Positions 1 to 5,416 of a stretch of DNA of 6,059 nt are shown piece by piece. A program made the translations under genes and the position numbers. The first letter of the stretch is position 1, and each line of letters begins with the position of its first letter. The stretch lies in contig CAZCWX010000559.1 in assembly GCA_964502465.1 (NCBI GenBank), forward strand, positions 1-6,059, written 5' to 3'. Under the pieces are notes generated by a model. That model saw only the letters and a program-made list of their open reading frames with translations, had not been told where the DNA came from and made no database searches. This DNA comes from CAZCWX01 sp964502465 (GTDB lineage Bacteria > Desulfobacterota > Binatia > Bin18).

Positions 1-1933
1 ACACCACACGAGCAGGGCTGGCGGCAAGAAAAGACAAACAGGCAGTGCAGATTTCCTGCACGTCGGCAGTAGGCTCAGACAGCCAGCCTTGACGTTGGAG
101 GAACGTAACCAGTGCAGTTCTGCGAGCTTCGTGCCGCTGGCGTTCGCGTTGGACATCCACTGCGTCCATGAGCCCTAACGTGAACCGCTCTTGGAGATCG
201 AGCCCCTGCCAAAAACCGGCAAAAGGCAGCATGTCATGCGTATTCATGCTCGCCACCGCATCGGTAGGGGCGGCGTGCAAAGGGCCCTGATCGAGCGTGG
301 GAAACTCATACTGCACAACATACATACGGTGTATGCCATGCTGTTTCATGGTCGTATTGACCTGGGCGGGAACGGTGCCAAGGTTTTCTCCGACAATCAT
401 GGCCTGATGCTGGTGAGACTCAAGGGTGAAGACTGCATACAGCTCTTCCGCCGGGTAGCGGACGTACACCCCTTCGCTCGGCGTCACCCCTCTTGGCACC
501 CAAAACAGACGGTGCAAGCCCATCACATGATCGATGCGCAAGATTCCAGCTTGTCTCAGGTGATGGCGGACATAGGCAATCACATAGCGATAGCCCTGTG
601 TCCTAATATGCTCTGGATGCAGCGGAGGAAACCCCCAGTTTTGCCCTTTGGTAAACACCGCATCTGGGGGCGCACCACCATCAGCGTCGATGGCAAACGC
701 CTCGCGCTCACGCCACACATCATAGCCGTACCGATGTACGCCTAATGGCAGGTCAAGATACAGTTGCGTTCCCTGCTCGGCAGCGTGTCGCGAGAGCGCC
801 TGCAGTTGCTCGTGTGCGATCCACTGCACATAGAGATGGTAGCGCCTGACTGCCTCATCGGTGTCCCCTTCCTGCAGGATCCCGTCTCGGAGCGGGTGCG
901 GCCACTGCGGCCAGGGTCTCTGCAATTGTTCTCCCACGCCCCGAAAGCGTGCGTAGTCTTCCACCGCGGGATGGGCCTCTACATACTGACGAAACAGGTG
1001 CTCGCGTGCTCCTGGGTTGGTAAAGAACACCTGCGCGAGTTCCTCGAAGACCTGCCGCTTTGCCGCCATCTGGCGACGGTAATCGACGAGAGGCAACGAA
1101 CGTAACGTTGCCAGTTCTTGCTGGAATTCGGCTGAGGCTAACAGGGTCTGTGCTTGCGGACTCCGCTGCAATTCCGGGACCCGTGTCACATCGATGTAAA
1201 ACTCATTCCAGAACAGGCGACTGACTGGAGCGTAGGGGCTTGGCTCGAAGGGCTCGTCAAGGAACGCGGTCAGCAAAGGTAAGGTCGCGACGACGTTCCC
1301 CTCTACCCCAGCAGTCCAGTCCACTAACGCCTCAAGATCCGCAAAGTCCCCGCCTCCCCAGCTGTGCTGCGAATGGAGCGCGTACAGTGGCAGAAACATC
1401 CCCCACAACTTGTCCTTTGTGACAAACGCTCGTCGAGGGGCAGACAGCACCACACTGCTCCATAGCTGTCCCTGGACCTCGAATCGGAGCTGATGGTATC
1501 CCAGCGGCAGTGGTCCAGGCAGGAGCAGTTGCCGTGCAACGTACAGGACACTTTCGACTTCTGCCGTACGCACCACTGCGCAACGGTCCACCTCATACCC
1601 CCAACGCCTTTCCTCTCCAGTCTCCAGTGTCAGATGGCAGGCCACAACGCTGTCCCCCTGCACCCTTGCCGGCACATGGACCTCTACCGGAGTGGGCTCT
1701 CCATTCCAGGCCACGATAATTGGCTCACAGAAGCGCTGCCAGAGTTCCTGACGGCGTGCGCGCAGCGCAGCGGCAACGTCTTGCATGGTCACTATGGGCA
1801 CACCAAGGGTTTGGAGGGTGCGTAAGAGTGACTCTGACGAGGCGACTTTCCGGCGACGGAAGACGTCGTAGTAGGCAGTCTGCACGCCGTACAGGTGCGC
1901 CAACTGACGAAGCTGCTGGATGTGACGTGCCAT
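1..1933 (-). CDS. malQ: 4-alpha-glucanotransferase (amylomaltase), GH77, 3' end beyond the window
   Basis: This is the cytoplasmic disproportionating enzyme that transfers alpha-1,4-glucan segments between maltodextrins (GH77). Starting at ATG 1933 the frame is open for 644 codons to the left edge, with no stop. Visible GH77 signatures: SWGGGDFADL (191-200), PSPYAPVSRLFWNE (231-244), DLPLGV (394-399), GAPPD (420-424) and GQNWG (430-434). The catalytic residues are LRIDH (D468, nucleophile), GENLGTVP (E516, acid/base) and MNTHDM (D567, transition-state stabiliser). The nucleophile lies near residue 470, not near 290 as in short Thermus-type enzymes. This indicates the long E. coli-type form with an extra N-terminal beta domain (about residues 70-175), so perhaps only the last 60-100 residues are missing. 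GGGGAG lies 5 nt before the ATG; a GTG directly in front of it is an alternative start. The gene is 139 bp downstream of the cytochrome gene, beyond a hairpin, so it is probably transcribed separately. The family assignment is very secure. Confidence 0.96.
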   Translation of the reverse strand, partial: MARHIQQLRQLAHLYGVQTAYYDVFRRRKVASSESLLRTLQTLGVPIVTMQDVAAALRARRQELWQRFCEPIIVAWNGEPTPVEVHVPARVQGDSVVACHLTLETGEERRWGYEVDRCAVVRTAEVESVLYVARQLLLPGPLPLGYHQLRFEVQGQLWSSVVLSAPRRAFVTKDKLWGMFLPLYALHSQHSWGGGDFADLEALVDWTAGVEGNVVATLPLLTAFLDEPFEPSPYAPVSRLFWNEFYIDVTRVPELQRSPQAQTLLASAEFQQELATLRSLPLVDYRRQMAAKRQVFEELAQVFFTNPGAREHLFRQYVEAHPAVEDYARFRGVGEQLQRPWPQWPHPLRDGILQEGDTDEAVRRYHLYVQWIAHEQLQALSRHAAEQGTQLYLDLPLGVHRYGYDVWREREAFAIDADGGAPPDAVFTKGQNWGFPPLHPEHIRTQGYRYVIAYVRHHLRQAGILRIDHVMGLHRLFWVPRGVTPSEGVYVRYPAEELYAVFTLESHQHQAMIVGENLGTVPAQVNTTMKQHGIHRMYVVQYEFPTLDQGPLHAAPTDAVASMNTHDMLPFAGFWQGLDLQERFTLGLMDAVDVQRERQRHEARRTALVTFLQRQGWLSEPTADVQEICTACLSFLAASPARVV

Positions 1934-2017
1934 CACCTCTCCCCGCCGGTCTCAATAGTGACAAGATGCGTGGTGGAGAATGATCTCTCTCAGGTACTGA
2001 CTTTACCGATAAACCTT

Positions 2018-2059
2018 CAGAGGGGAGCGAGGACCAGAGTTGCCTGTCGCTCCCCTCTG
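2018..2059 (-). terminator. 13-bp GC-rich hairpin, probable terminator after the cytochrome gene
   Basis: CAGAGGGGAGCGA (2018-2030) is perfectly complementary to TCGCTCCCCTCTG (2047-2059), around a 16-nt loop. The hairpin begins 14 bp beyond the cytochrome stop codon and lies before malQ, which is where a rho-independent terminator would be expected. The tail on the minus strand is poor (AAGGTTTATC). The better T run (2060-2063) follows the stem on the plus strand, with A residues on its other side, so it could also stop antisense transcription. The stem is seen directly; its terminator role is inferred. Confidence 0.6.
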
Positions 2060-2072
2060 TTTTACCGCTTGC

Positions 2073-3473
2073 CTACAGGGCGAGCATAAAGGCCACCAAG
2101 TCTTTCTTCTCCTGGTCATTGAGCTTGAGTTCCAGCACCAGATTGAAGAACTCGACGGTATCATCCAGTGTGAGTAACCGCCCGTCGTGCAAGTACGTAG
2201 GCGAGTCTTTGATCCCCCGCAACGGGAAGGTCTTGATCGGCCCATCGGCACTCGCCATCCGGCCATTGACCATCTGCGGCTGGTAGAAGCGCTCCACTTG
2301 GAGATTGTGCATCAGGTTATCCGTGTAGTAGGGCGCCGGATGACAGCTCCCACACTCGGCTTTGCCGAAGAACAACTCCTGCCCGCGTACCTCTGCCTCG
2401 GTCGCCTTGGCAGGGTCAAGCTTCCCTAAGACCGTCAGCTTGGGGGCCGGCGGAAAGTCCAGCAGGGCCTGAAATTCCGCCATAAAGTGCACCTGACTGC
2501 CCCGCTCCAGAATGTTAACCCCTTTCTTGGTGGCAATCACCGGATCCCCGTCGAAATACGCCGCCCGCTGCTCAAATTCGGTAAAGTCCTCGATGCTCTT
2601 CAACGCCCGCTGTGAGCCGAAGAGGCGCTGGACATTCACCCCACGCAACGTGGGCGTATCGATGCGGTGACGAAACTCTTGGGGCCGAATGTCCCCCACC
2701 AGATGGGTCGCGGCATTGGTATGGCCGTTGGCATGACACTCGAAACAGCTCACCCCGCGACTGGGCCGTTCCGTGCGGCGGTCTGCGGTCTGGTTGAACT
2801 GTTGCTGGGGAAAGGGGGTGACTAACAACCGTACCCCTTCCAGTTGCTTGGGGTTCAGGATGCCGTTGAAGAGGGCATAATAATTGTCGATGGTGACCAG
2901 CTTGCCCTGGGAGACATCGCCTAAATCAGGCCGGGTGGTCAAGTAGATCGGGGCGGGAAACTCGGGCAGGAAATGGTCGGGGAAATCAAAATCGAGGTCA
3001 AAGCGGGTGAGGTCACGGCCTTCCTGCTTGTTGATTTCGTCAATGTGGAACTGGGGAAAGACCATGCCGCCTTCTGCCTGATGCGGGTGCGGCAGCGGCA
3101 GAAAGCCTTGCGGGAACACCCCTTTCTCGCGCATTTCTTCGGGACGCATCCCGGCCAGTTGGTCCCAGGTTACGCCTACGGGGAGCTTGGCGCGGACGCC
3201 TTCTTGAATCGGCTTGCCGCGGGACATTGTGACGCCCTTGGCGGGACGATTGCTCAAATCATAGCGCTCGTTGAGTAAGTCCATTTGCCGCTTCATAACT
3301 TCAGGCTTCGCCTTTTTCATGCGCTCCACGGTGGTAGCGAAGTCTTCTGTGATCACCACCGGGGCATAGCTCGATGGCTTCTGTTCAGCTGTTTGAGGAT
3401 ACGCAATGCCTGAGCCGATCAGCACCGCGCACAGTGCCCCAAACATGATGAATTGAATAAAGCCTCGTCTCAT
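2073..3473 (-). CDS. Exported di-heme cytochrome c, CCP/MauG superfamily
   Basis: This 466-residue protein is probably a periplasmic electron-transfer or peroxidase-like di-heme cytochrome. A Sec signal peptide is clear: RR at 2-3, a hydrophobic stretch at about 5-23, and likely cleavage near residues 24-29. Two c-type heme sites are present, CFECH (243-247) and CGSCH (374-378). Their 131-residue spacing is like that of bacterial cytochrome c peroxidases and MauG. Each heme site is followed by a similar block: TPTLRGV then RALKSIEDF (273-297), and FPLRGI then YLHDGRLLTLDDTVEFF (416-443). The C-terminal KKDLVAFMLAL is typical of class I cytochrome folds. Residues 30-240 precede the first heme and match no domain I recognise; this is long compared with ordinary CCPs. 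The classical CCP active-site block (WDGR...EM) is not evident, so peroxidase activity should not be assumed. AGGAGG lies 7 nt before the ATG, which fixes the start. The gene is 152 bp downstream of the LolA-like gene. The substrate is unknown. Confidence 0.93.
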   Translation of the reverse strand: MRRGFIQFIMFGALCAVLIGSGIAYPQTAEQKPSSYAPVVITEDFATTVERMKKAKPEVMKRQMDLLNERYDLSNRPAKGVTMSRGKPIQEGVRAKLPVGVTWDQLAGMRPEEMREKGVFPQGFLPLPHPHQAEGGMVFPQFHIDEINKQEGRDLTRFDLDFDFPDHFLPEFPAPIYLTTRPDLGDVSQGKLVTIDNYYALFNGILNPKQLEGVRLLVTPFPQQQFNQTADRRTERPSRGVSCFECHANGHTNAATHLVGDIRPQEFRHRIDTPTLRGVNVQRLFGSQRALKSIEDFTEFEQRAAYFDGDPVIATKKGVNILERGSQVHFMAEFQALLDFPPAPKLTVLGKLDPAKATEAEVRGQELFFGKAECGSCHPAPYYTDNLMHNLQVERFYQPQMVNGRMASADGPIKTFPLRGIKDSPTYLHDGRLLTLDDTVEFFNLVLELKLNDQEKKDLVAFMLAL

Positions 3474-3517
3474 ACGTGGTCCTCCTCTGTTCTTGGTTCA
3501 GTGGGCTCGTTGAGCAT
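3470..3517 (-). CDS. Possible 15-codon leader ORF overlapping the cytochrome start
   Basis: The frame reads ATG CTC AAC ... GTA TGA and encodes MLNEPTEPRTEEDHV, which is acidic and matches nothing I know. GGGGAGGAG (3526-3534) lies 8 nt upstream of its ATG, a strong and well-placed ribosome site. Its TGA overlaps the cytochrome ATG (ATGA), the classic arrangement for translational coupling. The cytochrome's own Shine-Dalgarno sequence lies inside this frame as the codons GAG GAG. It could be a real coupling or leader peptide, or a chance frame next to a purine-rich stretch. Composition cannot separate these at 15 codons. Confidence 0.3.
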   Translation of the reverse strand: MLNEPTEPRTEEDHV

Positions 3518-3625
3518 CCTAAACACTCCTCCCCTGAGACTGACGAGCGAAACGATACCGATCTACCTTGCGGGGGTGCGCGATAAGAATGCATAAGCGG
3601 TGGCCTGTCGCACCTGCTCCTTTGA

Positions 3626-4462
3626 TTACCGCTCTGCGACTCGGGCACCATATCCCTGCCAGAGTGGCGACGCCGCTGCCTGCGACAGACGTTCCGAGGC
3701 AAAGAATTCGTCCGGAATGTCAACATCGTGGCGCACCTCGCTCACTCTCAGTTCGGTGCTGGTGCCAGCTTGCCTATCCTGCATCCGCATCACGAGGGGT
3801 GTGGGAACGCCATCAATGACAGTGACATTCTCAAAGACCTCAGTCTTCCACAGCACCCCCGCCCGGTCATAGGAGTCGCGCTGGAGTGGGAGCATAGAGT
3901 CGGCTGCAACCCAGGTGAGAATGCGAGAATAGTACCACTGTTCGTGCGGGACTTCTTCTATTTTGTATGCACGTCTACCTGCGCGCTCTTCTTCGCCGAG
4001 GAATCGGTACGCTCCACGACGACTCACGAAACCGAGGTCCGCATAGGTAAAGTCAGTATTAAGAAAATGCTCGTCAGCATTGACGGGAATGATCTTGCGC
4101 ACTCTGGGCAGAGGAGGCGTGTATAACCATCTGGCATCAGCCTCGCCCGCCCGTTCCCAAATCAGCAGTGCGGTTCCTTTCAGATCCTCCGGTTCCAAGA
4201 GGACGATGAGGGTGCGCTTTCCGTCAGCCAATGGCTTAAACGCCTTGCCGGCCACCCATTGGGTTTCCTCGCCCTGCGGCCCTTTCACAAGGAACACAAC
4301 CTTGCGTGTGCTTGGACGCGAGGGCTCCAGCGCATCTTTCATCCGTTGAATAACCTCTACGGCATCCGGTGGTGCGGCAGTGGCGGGCATGCTGGCAAAC
4401 AACCATCCAAGCACAAAAGACAGACAAGCAAGCGGAAAAGCCGTGCGAAACCGCTGCATCAT
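3626..4462 (-). CDS. LolA-like outer-membrane lipoprotein-sorting family protein (periplasmic)
   Basis: This 278-residue exported protein belongs to the family usually named outer membrane lipoprotein-sorting protein (LolA_like). It has a LolA/LolB-type half-barrel fold thought to carry lipids or lipidated cargo across the periplasm. The signal peptide has basic residues at 4-6, a hydrophobic core at about 8-23 and likely cleavage after ATA or ATAA (27-30). There is no lipobox cysteine, so it should be soluble. Family hallmarks: GTALLIWER (97-105), RWLYTPPLPRVRKI (111-124), NTDFTYADLG (135-144), WVAADSMLPLQRD (184-196) and the late P-DEFF segment (250-254). It is not a classical LolA, which is shorter and lacks the RWLY...RVRKI block. 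The start is ATGATG: GGAGG lies 5 nt before the first ATG and 8 nt before the second, so residue 2 may be the true start. It follows the MlaC-like gene by 194 bp. Members of this family often sit beside RND/MMPL or ABC exporters, but none is visible here. Confidence 0.9.
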   Translation of the reverse strand: MMQRFRTAFPLACLSFVLGWLFASMPATAAPPDAVEVIQRMKDALEPSRPSTRKVVFLVKGPQGEETQWVAGKAFKPLADGKRTLIVLLEPEDLKGTALLIWERAGEADARWLYTPPLPRVRKIIPVNADEHFLNTDFTYADLGFVSRRGAYRFLGEEERAGRRAYKIEEVPHEQWYYSRILTWVAADSMLPLQRDSYDRAGVLWKTEVFENVTVIDGVPTPLVMRMQDRQAGTSTELRVSEVRHDVDIPDEFFASERLSQAAASPLWQGYGARVAER

Positions 4463-4539
4463 AAAAACCTCCTTCTTTCACTGCGCCCTGCGAAGGGCAA
4501 TCTTTCTTTACGCAAAAAGTCAATCGTCCCAGCCAACAT
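4459..4539 (-). CDS. Possible 26-codon ORF overlapping the LolA-like start
   Basis: The frame runs from ATG 4539 to a TGA that overlaps the LolA-like ATG (ATGATG contains TGA). It encodes a basic peptide beginning MLAGTIDFLRKERLPF, with no recognisable family. Its ATG overlaps the stop of a still shorter frame (TGATG at 4541-4537). The strong Shine-Dalgarno sequence upstream is placed for that first frame, so this one would depend on re-initiation. The LolA-like ribosome site AAGGAGG lies inside it. It resembles the arrangement ahead of the cytochrome gene, but chance is a serious alternative. Confidence 0.22.
   Translation of the reverse strand: MLAGTIDFLRKERLPFAGRSERRRFL
4485..4498 (-). 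other. Small hairpin upstream of the LolA-like ribosome site
   Basis: GCCCT and AGGGC form a 5-bp GC-rich stem around a 4-nt loop (UCGC on the minus-strand RNA). It ends about 9 nt before the AAGGAGG of the LolA-like gene. It is too short for a terminator and has no adjacent U run, but it could influence access to the ribosome site. The structure is seen; any function is speculative. Confidence 0.25.
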
Positions 4540-4567
4540 CACCCAAACATATTGTTCTCCTCCTTCC
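4539..4567 (-). promoter_or_regulatory. Strong Shine-Dalgarno with a three-codon mini-frame in the mlaC-lolA gap
   Basis: GGAAGGAGGAG (4557-4567) is one of the best ribosome-binding sequences in the window, yet no full gene follows it. At the ideal 6-nt spacing it is followed by ATG TTT GGG TGA (4550-4539). That TGA overlaps another ATG (TGATG) opening the 26-codon frame that runs into the LolA-like gene. It may be a translational-coupling entry point or the remnant of a lost gene. Confidence 0.4.
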
Positions 4568-4633
4568 ACCAAAGTTCACGGTACAGGACACAATGTTCCC
4601 TTGCAATTATGCTAGTCAGCCAGGCTGTAGGCT

Positions 4634-4659
4634 TAAGGAAAAAGCAACATTTTCCCTTA
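4634..4659 (-). other. AT-rich hairpin containing the mlaC-like stop codon
   Basis: On the minus strand TAAGGGAAAA pairs with TTTTTCCTTA around a 6-nt loop, giving 10 bp including one G-U. The first three bases are the TAA stop of the MlaC-like gene. The U run is in the descending arm of the stem and the arm is AU-rich, so it does not fit a standard terminator well. It could be a weak terminator or an RNA-stability element protecting the 3' end. Confidence 0.25.
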
Positions 4660-5307
4660 CGACGCAGCAGTGGAAGTGGGTTGTTCCAGTCTGCGTTTGA
4701 TGGCCTGGATGAGGTCTTCATAGGAGGACCGACTGAGGATGCGGGCAAATTGATTGCGGTAATTGCGGACCATGCTGACGTTTTCAATCACCACATCGTA
4801 GATAAGCCATCCCTCTGCACTCCTGTGGAGTCGATAGTCAATTGCAAAGGTCCTATTCTGGGCAGGGTCGAAGACACGGGTGTTAACCTCGGCAAAGTCG
4901 CCCTCAACCTGCTCTCTGTCATAGAAGACCTGCACCTCCGCGGCATAGCGATCCAACGTGCCACTATAGGATTGTTCAACCAAGTCCGTAAAGAGTTCGG
5001 TAAACTCTTGCCGCTCGTCCGCAGTGCGGTCGCGCCAATGAACGCCCAGGGAGCGCCGCGCGAGTTCTTCCGCATCGAAGAGGGGCAACACGAGCGCTCG
5101 CATTTGTGCCAGCCGCGCTTGACGTCGTTCGGCCCCCCGCAAGGCTGGATCTTGGAGAACGGCCACGACCTGATTCACCGTCGCGCGAATCGTCTCCATC
5201 GGGGAGTCCGCAGCCCAGCTACTGCCATACAAGACCAGCACCCAGGCACTGACAACAGTCCATAACACAGAACGGAACGTTTTCACGAAAATGAGAGTGA
5301 GAGGCAT
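4657..5307 (-). CDS. MlaC/Ttg2D-family periplasmic lipid-binding protein
   Basis: This 216-residue protein is of the usual length for the MlaC (toluene tolerance Ttg2D) family. These are soluble periplasmic carriers that move phospholipids, or in the HpnM branch probably hopanoids, between the inner and outer membranes. The signal peptide spans about 1-33: a hydrophobic core at 13-28, then GSSWAA before the mature DSPMETI. Family motifs: LFDAEELARRSLGVHW (76-91), EFTELFTDLVEQSY (101-114), the IDYRL strand (156-160), GWLIYDVVIENVSMVRNYR (166-184) and QFARIL (186-191). There is no lipobox. Start choice: a stop (TAG) lies five codons upstream of ATG 5307 and the ribosome site is poor (GGTG only 2 nt away). 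ATG 5307 is kept because it gives a complete signal peptide; GTG at codon 8 is possible. No MlaF, MlaE or MlaD homologue is in the window. The LolA-like gene lies 194 bp downstream. Whether this is MlaC proper, HpnM or another paralogue cannot be decided from here. Confidence 0.93.
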   Translation of the reverse strand: MPLTLIFVKTFRSVLWTVVSAWVLVLYGSSWAADSPMETIRATVNQVVAVLQDPALRGAERRQARLAQMRALVLPLFDAEELARRSLGVHWRDRTADERQEFTELFTDLVEQSYSGTLDRYAAEVQVFYDREQVEGDFAEVNTRVFDPAQNRTFAIDYRLHRSAEGWLIYDVVIENVSMVRNYRNQFARILSRSSYEDLIQAIKRRLEQPTSTAAS

Positions 5308-5416
5308 TACACCAATATTCTAGTTCTCACGGATTTCGTGGTGGACTTATAACTGCCCCAAGCGATTGGATGATTCCCGGAGTTTCATCATACTGTGGTT
5401 GGACAAAGCCACATAT
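5308..5416. other. Divergent intergenic region between the mlaC-like and transposase-like genes
   Basis: This 109-bp spacer must hold the start signals for leftward mlaC and rightward transposase-like transcription. On the minus strand TATGAT (5389-5394) resembles a -10 box, but no good -35 lies at the right distance. A short dyad TGTGG...CCACA (about 5394-5413) with a 10-nt spacer sits just before the transposase-like ATG and might belong to an element end. The opposite terminus is outside the window, so no inverted repeat can be confirmed. No promoter can be assigned with confidence. Confidence 0.3.

Noticed and set aside
191..1105. Long plus-strand open frames (191-745 and 764-1105) opposite malQ
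   Set aside because: They lie entirely antisense to a secure GH77 coding region, have no recognisable motifs or ribosome sites, and are explained by its codon composition.
1934..2017. Promoter for malQ (TTGTCA and TATTGA-like words upstream of the start)
   Set aside because: The words are not at usable spacing to each other, so no promoter can be supported.
3385..3726. Minus-strand frame of 113 codons spanning the lolA-cytochrome gap, containing a CLGC motif
   Set aside because: It overlaps the ends of two secure genes in another frame, has no good ribosome site at its start, and the CxxC lacks any surrounding family pattern.
4617..4627. Dyad CAGCC-A-GGCTG in the mlaC-lolA gap as an operator
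   Set aside because: A single 11-bp dyad with no second copy and no clear promoter beside it (CATAAT nearby lacks a -35) is not enough to call.
4552..5265. A 237-codon plus-strand frame opposite the mlaC-like gene
   Set aside because: The minus-strand protein shows a full set of MlaC motifs and a signal peptide; the plus-strand product resembles nothing and is a shadow.
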